From JAXDMK01 sp963790325 (lineage in GTDB: Bacteria; Actinomycetota; Acidimicrobiia; Acidimicrobiales; AC-14): a stretch of DNA of 64,000 bases. The notes below the pieces were generated by a model. It saw nothing but the letters and a program-made list of their open reading frames with translations. It was not told the DNA's origin and made no database searches. Both the position numbers and the translations under genes were made by a program. The stretch lies in the NCBI GenBank assembly GCA_963790325.1, contig CAWBNY010000002.1, forward strand, positions 620,001 through 684,000. The letters are read 5' to 3'. How positions within the stretch are numbered: the first letter of the stretch is position 1; the number at the start of each line of letters is the position of its first letter. This document shows positions 40,582-49,456 of the stretch, piece after piece.

Positions 40582-41867
40582 CAGCGGCCGATCCCCGTGT
40601 ACTGGAACCCGTGTTTGCGCAGCTCGGCCGGGTCGAGCAGGTTGCGGGCGTCGACCACCCGCAGGGGACGGTGGAGGAGTCCGGCGACCTTGGTGAGGTC
40701 GACCCGCCGGAAGTCGTCCCACTCGGTGAGGACCACCAGCACCGACGCCCCGTCGCACGGGGCGTAGGCGTCGGCCCCCACGTCGATGCCGGCGAGGGAC
40801 GGGTGGGTCGATCCCGGTTCGATGGCGGGATCGTGGGCCCGGACCCGGGCGCCGCGGGCCATCAGCCGGCCGATCACCTCGAGGGCGGGCGACATCCGAA
40901 GGTCGTCGGTGCGGGCCTTGAACGTCAGCCCCCAGACGGCGACGGTGACACCGTCGACGCTGCCCCCGGCGGCGGCCTCGACCTTGCTCACCACCCGCTC
41001 GAACTGCTCGACGTTGACCTCGGTGACGCCCCGCAGCAACCCGAAGTCGTACCCCGCGTCGGCTGCGATCCGTATCAGCGCGGCGGTGTCCTTGGGGAAG
41101 CAGCTGCCCCCGAACCCGGGTCCGGGGCGCATGAACTCGGAGCCGATGCGCTTGTCGTACGACATGCCCATGAGGACGTCGCGGACGTCGGCGCCGACCG
41201 CCTCGCACACGTTGGCGATGGCGTTCACGAACGAGACCTTGGCCGCCAGGAAGGCGTTGGACGCGTACTTGATCGTCTCCGCCGAGGCGGGGTCGGTGAT
41301 GAGCAGCTGCGCCCGCAGGGGGTCGAAGAGCGACGCCACCCGGAAGGCGGCCGCCTGATCGTCGGAGCCGATGACCACCCGGTCCGGGTTGAGGAAGTCG
41401 TGCACCGCCGACCCCTCCCGGAGGAACTCGGGGTTCGACACCACCCACACGTCGTTCCGCCCGAGCACCTCCTCGACCACCCGGGTCGAGCCCACGGGGA
41501 CGGTGGACTTGTTGACCACGATCGCCTCGGTGGGCAGCAACGGCCCGATCTCGGTGGCCGCCGAGCGGATGTAGGACAGGTCGGCCGACCCGTCCGGCGC
41601 CTGGGGTGTCGGCACGCAGAGGTAGGCGAACTCGCAGCTGGCGACGGCGGCGGAGGCGCCGACGACGAAGCGCAGGGTTCCCGAGTCGAGGCCCGCCCGC
41701 ACCAGCTCCGGCAGGCCCGCCTCCACGATGGGGACGATCCCGTCGTTGAGGTCGGCGATGCGCCGCTCGTCGATGTCGGCGCAGACGACGGTGTGGCCCA
41801 TCGACGAGAAGCAGGCGGCGGTGGTCAGGCCCACGTAGCCGGCGCCGACGACGGCGATGTGGCTCAC
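40581..41867 (-). CDS. UDP-glucose 6-dehydrogenase
   Basis: 428 residues. IAVVGAGYVGLTTAACF is the NAD loop, LCVPTPQAPDGSADLSYI and GPGFGGSCFPKDTAALI carry the family signatures; the Cys in GGSCFPKD is the catalytic thiol. It oxidises UDP-glucose twice to UDP-glucuronate, the substrate of the next gene. GTG 41867 overlaps the rmlD stop (GTGA). Confidence 0.95.
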   Translation of the reverse strand: MSHIAVVGAGYVGLTTAACFSSMGHTVVCADIDERRIADLNDGIVPIVEAGLPELVRAGLDSGTLRFVVGASAAVASCEFAYLCVPTPQAPDGSADLSYIRSAATEIGPLLPTEAIVVNKSTVPVGSTRVVEEVLGRNDVWVVSNPEFLREGSAVHDFLNPDRVVIGSDDQAAAFRVASLFDPLRAQLLITDPASAETIKYASNAFLAAKVSFVNAIANVCEAVGADVRDVLMGMSYDKRIGSEFMRPGPGFGGSCFPKDTAALIRIAADAGYDFGLLRGVTEVNVEQFERVVSKVEAAAGGSVDGVTVAVWGLTFKARTDDLRMSPALEVIGRLMARGARVRAHDPAIEPGSTHPSLAGIDVGADAYAPCDGASVLVVLTEWDDFRRVDLTKVAGLLHRPLRVVDARNLLDPAELRKHGFQYTGIGR

Positions 41868-42718
41868 GCCGAAACCAGCTCCTTCACCAACCGCTCGAGG
41901 GGAACGTGGTGGTCGTCGAGCAGGGGGAGCCCGGACAGGCGGAGGGCGGCGTTGTCGAGCACGGAGCAGGCCGGACGGGGGGCGGGCCGGGGCGGCTGGA
42001 GCTCGGCCGTGGGGATGGCCGTGACCAGGCCCGGGTCGAGACCGGCGGCGGCCGCGATGTCGGCTGCGAACCGGTACCACGTGGTCGGGCCCTGGTTGGT
42101 GACGTGGAACAGGCCGGCTCGGCGCCCGACCACCAGCCGGTAGAGCATCCCCGCCAGGTCGTCGGCGAAGGTGGGGCACCCGTGCTGGTCGTCGACCACC
42201 TTCATCGGCTGGCCGCCGCCCACCACCCGCAGGACGGTCTTGACGAAGTTGCGGCCGTGGCGCCCGCAGACCCACGACGTGCGCACGACGGTGTCGCCCG
42301 GTCCGAGGACGGATTCGCCGGCCCGCTTGGAGCGCCCGTACACCGACAGCGGGTTGGTGTCGTCCCACTCCTGGTAGGGGCGGTCGGCCGTGCCGTCGAA
42401 GACGTAGTCGGTGGAGACGTAGCAGACGCGGGCGCCGACGAGCCGGGCCGCCTCGGCCACGTGGCGGGTGCCGAGGGCGTTGACCCGCCACGCCCGGTCG
42501 GGGTCGGTCTGGCACCCGTCGACGTCGGTCCACGCCCCTGCGTGCACCACCGCGTCGGGGGCGAAGGTGCCGATGACCTGCATGCACGCGTCCCGGTCGC
42601 CCACGTCGAGGCCGTCCCGGGAGCACCCGAGCACCTCGTGGTGAGCGCCGGCGGCGGCGAACGCGTCGACCACCTCCCGCCCGAGCTGCCCCCCGGCGCC
42701 CGTGACCAGCACCCGCAT
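41864..42718 (-). CDS. rmlD: dTDP-4-dehydrorhamnose reductase
   Basis: 284 residues. MRVLVTGAGGQLGREVVDAF, ISTDYVFDG-like VSTDYVFDG and the Tyr-x3-Lys YGRSK are typical of RmlD, which reduces dTDP-4-dehydrorhamnose to dTDP-L-rhamnose. It follows rmlB by 4 nt. RmlA and RmlC, needed for the whole pathway, are not in the window and must be elsewhere. Confidence 0.94.
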   Translation of the reverse strand: MRVLVTGAGGQLGREVVDAFAAAGAHHEVLGCSRDGLDVGDRDACMQVIGTFAPDAVVHAGAWTDVDGCQTDPDRAWRVNALGTRHVAEAARLVGARVCYVSTDYVFDGTADRPYQEWDDTNPLSVYGRSKRAGESVLGPGDTVVRTSWVCGRHGRNFVKTVLRVVGGGQPMKVVDDQHGCPTFADDLAGMLYRLVVGRRAGLFHVTNQGPTTWYRFAADIAAAAGLDPGLVTAIPTAELQPPRPAPRPACSVLDNAALRLSGLPLLDDHHVPLERLVKELVSA

Positions 42719-42722
42719 CAGG

Positions 42723-43757
42723 TCACAGGTCCAGCGTCTGAGGGTCGACCGGCTGGTCCCAGGCGGTGCCTTCCTCGACGGGGGCCCGATCCAGCAGCGG
42801 CTCCCACCACGAGCGGTTGGCGGCGTACCACCGCACCGTCTCGGCCAGCCCCTGCTCGAAGGAGATGGTGGGCTTCCAGCCCAGCTCGGAGGCGATCTTG
42901 GACGAGTCGAGCAGGTAGCGGCGGTCGTGGCCGGGACGGTCGGGCACGATGGTCTTGAGCGACTCCGGCTTGCCCAGCTCGGCCAGCACCCCGTCGGCGA
43001 TCTCCGCGATCGACCGTTCCACCCCGCTCCCCACGTGGTAGGTCTCACCCACCCGGCCCTCGAGCAGCACCGCCTCCACCGCCCGACAGTGGTCGATCAC
43101 GTGCAGCCACTCCCGCCGGTTGGCGGTCGACGCGTACAGCGGCAGCGGCTGGTCGTCGATGGCGTTGCAGGTGAACAGGGGGATGACCTTCTCCGGGAAC
43201 TGGTAGGGCCCGTAGTTGTTGCAGCAGTTGGTCAGCGTCACCGGCAGCCCGAACGTCTCGTGGTACGCCCGCACCGCGTGGTCGGCGCCCGCCTTGGACG
43301 CGTTGTACGGCGTCCTCGGCCGGTAGGGGGAATCCTCGTGGAACATCTCGTCGCTGTCGAGGTCGAGGTCGCCGTAGACCTCGCACGTGGAGATGTGGTG
43401 GAAGCGGGTGATCCCGCCCGCCCGGCGGGCCGCCTCCAGGAGGGTCTGGGTGCCGAGGACGTTGGTGCGGAAGAACCGGCCCGGGTCGAGGATGGCCAGG
43501 CTGTTGTGGGACTCGGCCGCGAAGTTCACCACCACGTCGATCTTGTGCTCCCGCAGCGTGCGCTCGGCGCCTTCCAGGTCGCCGATGTCGCCCCGGACGA
43601 AGGCGATCCGGTTCCGGATGTCGTCGAGGTTGGCCAGGTTCCCGGCGTAGGTGAGCAGGTCGTAGGCCACGACGTGGTCGCGCGGATGGTGCTGGGTCCA
43701 GTGGCGGACGAAGTTGGCGCCGATGAACCCGGCGCCGCCGGTGACGAGGAGTCTCAC
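42723..43757 (-). CDS. rmlB: dTDP-glucose 4,6-dehydratase
   Basis: 344 residues. VTGGAGFIGANFVRHW, NFAAESHNSLAI and HISTCEVYGDL with TPYNASKAGADH (YxxxK) are the RmlB signatures. It converts dTDP-glucose to the 4-keto-6-deoxy form. GTG 43757 is chosen over TTG 43766: a TAGCGT -10-like box ends exactly at 43766, so a TTG there would lie in the promoter, and the GTG gives the canonical MRLLVTGG start. First gene of the minus-strand nucleotide-sugar operon. Confidence 0.94.
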   Translation of the reverse strand: MRLLVTGGAGFIGANFVRHWTQHHPRDHVVAYDLLTYAGNLANLDDIRNRIAFVRGDIGDLEGAERTLREHKIDVVVNFAAESHNSLAILDPGRFFRTNVLGTQTLLEAARRAGGITRFHHISTCEVYGDLDLDSDEMFHEDSPYRPRTPYNASKAGADHAVRAYHETFGLPVTLTNCCNNYGPYQFPEKVIPLFTCNAIDDQPLPLYASTANRREWLHVIDHCRAVEAVLLEGRVGETYHVGSGVERSIAEIADGVLAELGKPESLKTIVPDRPGHDRRYLLDSSKIASELGWKPTISFEQGLAETVRWYAANRSWWEPLLDRAPVEEGTAWDQPVDPQTLDL

Positions 43758-43765
43758 GGCCGCCA

Positions 43766-43771
43766 ACGCTA
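43766..43771 (-). promoter_or_regulatory. Candidate -10 box (TAGCGT) of rmlB, leaderless
   Basis: TAGCGT on the minus strand, 8 nt before GTG 43757, with no Shine-Dalgarno. It decides the rmlB start. Confidence 0.45.
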
Positions 43772-43811
43772 GGGGACCGCCACCCGCACGGCGAACAGGC
43801 CCGTCTCCCGG

Positions 43812-46061
43812 CTAGCAGCTCACCCCGGGCGGCAGGGTGGTGGGCCCGAGGGTGGTCGGGGGGGCGGTGGGTGGTGCCGCGAGGGTCGACGTGGTGGTCG
43901 CGCCGGCGCCGGTGGCGGATGGGGTGGTGGTCGCCGTCGTCGACGGCCGGGGGACGGGGATCACGGGACCCACCGTGAGGCCGGAATAGTCGGTGCCGAG
44001 CACCAGGACGAGGTCGGCGCCGGTGACGGTGTCGTCGACGACCAGGTCGGCGCCGCCGACCAGGGCCCGGTCGAGGAGCTGGGCCGCGGCCAGGGCGTCG
44101 GACCGGTGGCGGATTGTGGTCCGGCTGATCTCGGTGGCGTCGCCGGTGGCGTCGATGACGAAGCCGGCGCCCCTCAGGGCGGTGGCCGCCTCGGCGGCCG
44201 CCCCCGGCGTCCCCTCGCCGTTGAGCACCCGGACCTCGACGTCATCCGGGTAGAGGAACGCCTGCGTGGGCACGGTGGTGGTCGGCCCCGCCGCCCCTGC
44301 CGGCCCCCCTCCCGGCTCGCCCTCGGTGAGGCCGTCGTAGTCGGTACCGAGCACCAGGACGAGGTCGGCGCCGGTGACGGTTTCGTCGACGACCAGGTCG
44401 GCCCCCCCCGCCAGCGCCCGCTCCAGGATCCCGGCCGCCTCCAGGGCGTCGGCCGGGTGGCGGATCGTGGTCCGACCGGTGGCGGGGGCGTCGCCCGTGC
44501 CGGCGACGGTGAAGCCGATGTCGGCCAGGGCGGTGGCGGCCCGCCCGGCGGCGCCCGGCGTGCCCTCGCCGTTGAGCACCCGGACGTCGATCCCGGCGGC
44601 CTCGACCGGGTCGAGGACCGTCGTGGTGGGAGCGGTCTGGGTCGGCGGCGGGGGGATCGTGGCCCCTGCCACCCCGTTGATGCGGTCGACGTAGGCCTGC
44701 GCCTCGTCCTCCCGGAGCAGGAGGACCGACGCCCCGTCGATGTCGGCGGGCGACGTCGGCAGCGTGAAGAGGGCGACGCTGTCGGCGTCGAGGTTGTTGA
44801 ACCGCCGGGCCAGGGCGGTGATGTCCTTGGTCGACAGGGTTTCGTCGAGGGTGACGTCCCGCACGCCGATCCCGATCAGGCGGTTGAGCTGGATGGGGTT
44901 GGTGAGGCCGGACGAGAGGGCCTTCTTGAGCATCCGCCGGATGAAGTCCTGCTGGCGCTCGATGCGGCCCAGGTCGGCCCGGGGGTCGGGCACCCACGTG
45001 AGCCCGTCCTCCAGCAGGTACTCGAGGTTTCGGCTGCGGACCCAAGCCAGGCCCTGGGTGCCGTCGACGTTCACGCAGCCGATCTCGTGCAGGTCGAGCC
45101 CGCTGGTGAAGTCCCGCACCCAGTTCGTCAGGTAGAGGTTGACCCCGCCGACGGCGTCGACGATGTCCTTGAAGCCGACGAAGTCGACTTCGACGTAGTG
45201 GTTGATGGTGATGCCGAGCGACTCCTGGACGGTATCGATCAGGCCCGCCGCCCCCCCGAGGGCGAAGGCGGCGTTGACCCGGTCGGAGTAGCCCTCTCCG
45301 GCGATGGGCAGGTAGAGGTCGCGGGGGATGGACAGGATCGCGGCCTGCTCCTGCTCGGGGTCGATGTGCAGGACCATGATCGTGTCGCTGCGCTGCCCGC
45401 TAACCTGGCCTTTTCCGGCCTGGAGGGCCTCCTTGCCCTCCAACCGGTCCCGGCTGTCGGAGCCGACGAGGAGGACGTTCATGATCTCGCCCTCCCGGTC
45501 CTCCACCAGGCTGGGGACGTCGACCCGGGGGATCTGACCCAGGCGGTACTGGAGGTAGACGGCGCCGCTGCCGACGAGCGTCACGCTGGCGGAGAGGAAG
45601 AAGGTCATCCCCACGAGGAACCGCCGCCGCCGCCGGCGTTGCTTGAGGACGACGGCGCGGGGGACCCGGGGCGGCTTCCTGGGTGGTCCCGGAGGGTTCG
45701 GAGGTCGGCTCGACCTCGCCGGCGGGACGGGCGGGAGATCGTCGTCGTACTCGTCGTCGTCGTAGCGGTCGCCGCGGTCGTCGAACGTGGCGTAGGCCCG
45801 GGTGCTCTCGCCCGGCTCCTGCGCCTCCTCCTCCCACTCCGACCCGGCCTCGGCGGACTGCGCGAGATCGTCGTCGTCGTCCGGATCGGCATCGACCCAC
45901 TCGTCGACCAACTCGGCCTCGGCCGCTTCGGCGTCGTCCTCCGGCTCGTCTACCCAGTCGTCGTCGACCCCGACGGCGTCGTCGTCCGGCTCGGCGCCGC
46001 CTGCCGCCGGGGGGGCCTGGATCGAAGGCCGGGGCCCCGGCCGGTCGGGGGGGCCTAGCAC
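43812..46061 (-). CDS. LytR-CpsA-Psr (LCP) ligase with two LytR_C domains
   Basis: 749 residues. A long acidic, disordered N-terminus (about 130 residues, Asp/Glu-rich) is cytoplasmic; a basic stretch and one membrane helix follow (about 150-170). The LCP catalytic domain spans about 190-400: NVLLVGSDSRDR, RSDTIMVLHIDP, SIPRDLYLPI and the Arg pair in ERQQDFIRRMLKKAL. Two near-identical LytR_C domains follow, then a Thr/Pro tail ending in SC. LCP enzymes move lipid-linked glycans onto peptidoglycan. GTG 46061 overlaps the upstream LCP stop by 7 nt. The tandem LytR_C copies reflect a recent 351-bp duplication. Confidence 0.92.
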   Translation of the reverse strand: MLGPPDRPGPRPSIQAPPAAGGAEPDDDAVGVDDDWVDEPEDDAEAAEAELVDEWVDADPDDDDDLAQSAEAGSEWEEEAQEPGESTRAYATFDDRGDRYDDDEYDDDLPPVPPARSSRPPNPPGPPRKPPRVPRAVVLKQRRRRRRFLVGMTFFLSASVTLVGSGAVYLQYRLGQIPRVDVPSLVEDREGEIMNVLLVGSDSRDRLEGKEALQAGKGQVSGQRSDTIMVLHIDPEQEQAAILSIPRDLYLPIAGEGYSDRVNAAFALGGAAGLIDTVQESLGITINHYVEVDFVGFKDIVDAVGGVNLYLTNWVRDFTSGLDLHEIGCVNVDGTQGLAWVRSRNLEYLLEDGLTWVPDPRADLGRIERQQDFIRRMLKKALSSGLTNPIQLNRLIGIGVRDVTLDETLSTKDITALARRFNNLDADSVALFTLPTSPADIDGASVLLLREDEAQAYVDRINGVAGATIPPPPTQTAPTTTVLDPVEAAGIDVRVLNGEGTPGAAGRAATALADIGFTVAGTGDAPATGRTTIRHPADALEAAGILERALAGGADLVVDETVTGADLVLVLGTDYDGLTEGEPGGGPAGAAGPTTTVPTQAFLYPDDVEVRVLNGEGTPGAAAEAATALRGAGFVIDATGDATEISRTTIRHRSDALAAAQLLDRALVGGADLVVDDTVTGADLVLVLGTDYSGLTVGPVIPVPRPSTTATTTPSATGAGATTTSTLAAPPTAPPTTLGPTTLPPGVSC
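43989..44402. repeat. Direct repeat, 351-bp period, encoding duplicated LytR_C
   Basis: A segment of about 61 bp from 43989 recurs 351 bp later from 44340 with two mismatches, and the flanks remain alignable at the protein level (VRVLNGEGTPGAA and DLVLVLGTDY in both). This is an in-frame tandem duplication of 117 codons within the LCP gene. Confidence 0.8.
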
Positions 46062-47449
46062 GAGGCGCCGACGGCGGCGCCCTTCGGCGGCGAGGGGTCC
46101 TCCGGCGGTGGGGCGGTGGTGGGCGGCACGGCCGGGTCGGTGCCGTTGGGCACGCTCACGATCCCGGTGTAGTCGGACCCGAGGACCAGGGTCAGGTCGA
46201 CCGTTCGCAGCGAGGAGTCCTCCTCGATGACGGCCCCGCCGTCGACGTACTGGTTGAGGACGTCGGCCTTGGCCTCCGCACCGGAAGCGTGACGGATGAC
46301 GGTCGTCGTGTAGTTGTAGGAGTCGGCGTCGCCCCGGTCGGCGACGTTGAACCCGGCCACGGTGAGGCCGACGCTCGCCTCGCTGGCCACCCCGTCGGCG
46401 CCGTAGCCGTTGAGGACCCGCACCCGGATGTCGGATGGGCGGGCCGAGGCGGACGCCTGGTCGTCGGGCCGGGCCAGCCCGTTGAGGCGGTCGATGTAGG
46501 GCTGGGCCTCCTCGTCCTGGAGCAGGAGGACCGACGTCCCGTCGATGTCGGCCGGCTCGGTGGGGAAGGTGAGCATGTCGACGGTGTCGGCGTCGAGGGA
46601 CTTGAACCGGCGGGCCAGGCGGACGATGTCACCCGTGCTCATCTGGTCGTCGAGGGTGACGTCGCGCACGCCGATGCCGACGAGGCGGTTGAGGGTGAGG
46701 GGGTTGCTCAGCCCCGACGACACCGCCTTGCGCAGCATCCGGCGGATGAAGTCCTGTTGGCGCTGGATGCGGCCCAGGTCGGCGGTGGGGTCGATCTGCC
46801 ACTCGCCCGACTCGTAGGTCTCGTAGTTGCGGCTGCGGACGAAGGCCAGCCCGGCGTCGCCGTCGAGGTTCACGCACCCGGGATCGTCGACGAACAGCCC
46901 GCTGACCTCGTCGCGGACCGGGGACGGGAAGTACACCTTCACCCCGTTCACCGCGTTGACGATGTCGCGGAAGCCGACGAAGTCGATCTCGACATAGTGG
47001 TTGATCGGGAAGCCCAAGGCCTCCTCGATGGTGGCGATGAGGCCGGGCGCTCCGCCGACGGCGAAGGACGTGTTGACCCGGTCGGAGTAGTCGGTGCCCG
47101 CGATCGGCACGAAGAGGTCGCGGGGGATGGAGAAGATGGCCGCCTTCTTCTGCGCGGGGTCGACGTGGAGCACCATGATCGTGTCGCTGCGCTGGCCGCT
47201 GACCTCGTCCTTGCCCGTCTGCTCGGCCAGGTCGCCGGTGACCCGGTCCCGGCTGTCGGAGCCGACGAGGAGCACGTTCATGACGTCGCCCTCCTCGTCG
47301 AGGCCGGGGATTGCGAGGCGGGTGATCTTTCCGAGCTGGTGGCGAAGGTAGACGTAGCCTCCGGCGGCCATGACCACGCAGACGGTGAGGAAGATGATGG
47401 CGCCCCTGAGCAGGCGCAGGGACCACTCACCGGTTCGGGCGCCGGTCAT
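46055..47449 (-). CDS. LytR-CpsA-Psr (LCP) family ligase with LytR_C domain
   Basis: 464 residues. One membrane helix near the N-terminus (LLRGAIIFLTVCVVMAAGGYVYL), an LCP domain with NVLLVGSDSRDR, RSDTIMVLHVDP, SIPRDLFVPI and QRQQDFIRRMLRKAV, then one LytR_C domain (VRVLNGYGADGVASEASVGL) and a Pro-rich tail ending in SC. It is a paralogue of the next gene, which it precedes with a 7-nt overlap. ATG 47449 is used; GTG 47461 would add four residues. It probably links a surface glycan to peptidoglycan outside the membrane. Confidence 0.92.
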   Translation of the reverse strand: MTGARTGEWSLRLLRGAIIFLTVCVVMAAGGYVYLRHQLGKITRLAIPGLDEEGDVMNVLLVGSDSRDRVTGDLAEQTGKDEVSGQRSDTIMVLHVDPAQKKAAIFSIPRDLFVPIAGTDYSDRVNTSFAVGGAPGLIATIEEALGFPINHYVEIDFVGFRDIVNAVNGVKVYFPSPVRDEVSGLFVDDPGCVNLDGDAGLAFVRSRNYETYESGEWQIDPTADLGRIQRQQDFIRRMLRKAVSSGLSNPLTLNRLVGIGVRDVTLDDQMSTGDIVRLARRFKSLDADTVDMLTFPTEPADIDGTSVLLLQDEEAQPYIDRLNGLARPDDQASASARPSDIRVRVLNGYGADGVASEASVGLTVAGFNVADRGDADSYNYTTTVIRHASGAEAKADVLNQYVDGGAVIEEDSSLRTVDLTLVLGSDYTGIVSVPNGTDPAVPPTTAPPPEDPSPPKGAAVGASC

Positions 47450-47534
47450 CTCACGTACCACGACGGGAGGCTAGCGCCGCTCCTCGCCGCTCCTACGTCG
47501 CCGGCCGCCGCCGGAACACGCTGGTCATCGGCCC

Positions 47535-47540
47535 TACGCT
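47535..47540 (+). promoter_or_regulatory. Candidate -10 box (TACGCT) of pabB, leaderless
   Basis: TACGCT ends 7 nt before GTG 47548, no Shine-Dalgarno present. It lies in the short divergent gap to the LCP genes. Confidence 0.4.
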
Positions 47541-47547
47541 TGACCCC

Positions 47548-48570
47548 GTGAAGCAGGTTCCCGCCGTCGCCGACCTGGCGATCGTCGGCGGGCGGGTCCT
47601 CACCGGGCTCGTCGACGTGACGTCCGACGTTTCCGCCCTCGACACCACCGGCACGTGGGCGGTGGTGCTCCCCTTCGACGGCGAGGCGGTGTGCGCCCGC
47701 TTCGAGCGGTCGTCGAGCACCGCCGCCGCGGCCTGGCTGGAGACGGCCCGGCCGCCCCTCCCTCCGGTCGCGGGGTGGACGTCGAGCCTCGATCGCCACG
47801 CCTACGCCAAGGGGGTGGTCGCCATCCGGGAGGCCATCGGCGCCGGCGACGTGTACCAGGTCAACCTCTGCCGCCGGCTGACGGCGCCGCTGCCCGCCGG
47901 CTTCGACGTGGCCGACCTGGCCGCGGCCCTCTTCACGTCCCACCCCGCCCCCCATCAGGCCCTGGTCGTGCTCCCGTCGGCGGGGGTGGCGGTGGCATCG
48001 GCGTCGCCCGAGCGGTTCCTCCGCCGCCGGCGCGACGTGGTCGAGTCCTCCCCGATCAAGGGCACCGCGGTGGCCGCCGACGAGCTGACGGCCAAGGACC
48101 GGGCCGAGAACGTGATGATCGTCGACCTGGTCCGCAACGACCTCGGCCGGGTGTGCGAGTACGGGTCGATCGAGGTGCCGTCGCTGTGGCGGGTCGAGCC
48201 CCATCCGGGTCTGGTCCACCTGGTGAGCAGGGTGCGGGGCCGGCTGCGCCAGGGGACGGGATGGGCCGGGCTGCTCGACGCCACCTTCCCACCGGGCTCG
48301 GTCACCGGCGCCCCCAAGTTGGCCGCCCTCGACGTGATCGCGGCCCTCGAGCCGGCGTCCCGGGGCGTCTACTGCGGCGCGGTGGGCTGGGTCGACGCCG
48401 ATCGGCAGGAGGGCGACCTCAACGTGGCCATCCGCACCTTCTGGGCGTCCGACGGGGAGCTCCACCTGGGCGTGGGGGCGGGGATCACCTGGGACTCCGA
48501 TCCGACCGCGGAGTGGGAGGAGACCGAGCTCAAGGCCCGGCGGCTCCTGGCCGTGGCGGGTGGCTCGTGA
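47548..48570 (+). CDS. pabB: Aminodeoxychorismate synthase component I
   Basis: 340 residues, shorter than usual (about 450) because the N-terminal subdomain is reduced. The chorismate-binding core is complete: SSPIKGTAVAADE (the PIKGT lysine marks PabB rather than TrpE), NVMIVDLVRNDLGRVCEYGSI and FPPGSVTGAPK. It makes 4-amino-4-deoxychorismate for folate. pabC follows with GTGA overlap. No glutaminase (PabA) is adjacent. Confidence 0.9.
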   Translation: MKQVPAVADLAIVGGRVLTGLVDVTSDVSALDTTGTWAVVLPFDGEAVCARFERSSSTAAAAWLETARPPLPPVAGWTSSLDRHAYAKGVVAIREAIGAGDVYQVNLCRRLTAPLPAGFDVADLAAALFTSHPAPHQALVVLPSAGVAVASASPERFLRRRRDVVESSPIKGTAVAADELTAKDRAENVMIVDLVRNDLGRVCEYGSIEVPSLWRVEPHPGLVHLVSRVRGRLRQGTGWAGLLDATFPPGSVTGAPKLAALDVIAALEPASRGVYCGAVGWVDADRQEGDLNVAIRTFWASDGELHLGVGAGITWDSDPTAEWEETELKARRLLAVAGGS

Positions 48571-49391
48571 CGATCGTCTGGATCGACGGCGCGCTGGTCG
48601 AGGCCGCGGCCGCCCGGGTGTCCCCCTTCGACCACGGGCTCCTCACCGGCGACGGCGTGTTCGAGACCCTCCGGGTGTACGGGGGCGTGCCCTTCGCCGA
48701 GCGCCGCCACCTCGCCCGGCTGGCGCTGTCGGCGGGGGCCATGGGCCTGCCGTGCCCCGACGCCGACGTGCTCCGCCGGGCCATGGCCGACGTGGTCGCG
48801 GCCAACGGCCTCGACGCAGCCCGCATGCGCATCACCTTGACCGGGGGGCCGGCGCCCCTCGGGTCGGGCCGGGCGGCGGTGGCGCCGACGGTGATCGTGG
48901 CCGTCGGGCGGCTGACCGGCTGGCCCGACGCCACGCCGGTCGTCACCGTCCCCTGGCCCCGCAACGAGCGGGCGGCGCTGGCGGGGGTCAAGACCATCTC
49001 CTACGGCGAGAACGTGGTCGCGCTGGCGTACGCCCGGGAGCGGGGGGCCGGGGAGGCGATCTTCGCCAACCTGGTCGGCAACCTGTGCGAGGGGACCGGC
49101 ACCAACGTGTTCCTGGTCGTCGGGGGCAGGCTGGTCACGCCGCCGCTGTCGGCCGGCTGCCTGGCCGGGGTCACCCGTGACCTGCTCCTGGAGCTGGTCG
49201 AGGTGGTGGAGGACGACGTGCCGCTGTCGGCCCTGGCCGCGGCCGACGAGGCGTTCCTCAGCTCGAGCACCCGGGAGGTGCAACCCATATCAGTGGTCGA
49301 CGGCGTGGCCCTACCGTCGGTCCCCGGGCCGCTCACCAAGGCGGCCGGCGAGGCCTTCGCCGACCTCGTCCGCCGCCATCTCGACCCGTAG
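48567..49391 (+). CDS. pabC: Aminodeoxychorismate lyase, class IV aminotransferase fold
   Basis: 274 residues. SPFDHGLLTGDGVFETLRVY is the fold-IV PLP signature near the start, GVKTISYGENVVAL contains the PLP lysine, and EGTGTNVFLV follows. The class also contains branched-chain and D-amino acid aminotransferases, but direct overlap with pabB makes the lyase that yields p-aminobenzoate and pyruvate the best call. Confidence 0.9.
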   Translation: MTIVWIDGALVEAAAARVSPFDHGLLTGDGVFETLRVYGGVPFAERRHLARLALSAGAMGLPCPDADVLRRAMADVVAANGLDAARMRITLTGGPAPLGSGRAAVAPTVIVAVGRLTGWPDATPVVTVPWPRNERAALAGVKTISYGENVVALAYARERGAGEAIFANLVGNLCEGTGTNVFLVVGGRLVTPPLSAGCLAGVTRDLLLELVEVVEDDVPLSALAAADEAFLSSSTREVQPISVVDGVALPSVPGPLTKAAGEAFADLVRRHLDP

Positions 49392-49437
49392 CGATCGACG
49401 TCGAACCCGTGCGCCGGCTCCCGCGGTCGCCGTCGCA

Positions 49438-49452
49438 GGCCACCGAGTGGCC
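49438..49452. terminator. Short hairpin between convergent pabC and birA
   Basis: GGCCAC (49438-49443) pairs with GTGGCC (49447-49452) around CGA in the 65-bp convergent gap. It is short, but placed to serve both genes. Confidence 0.4.
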
Positions 49453-49456
49453 CCGC

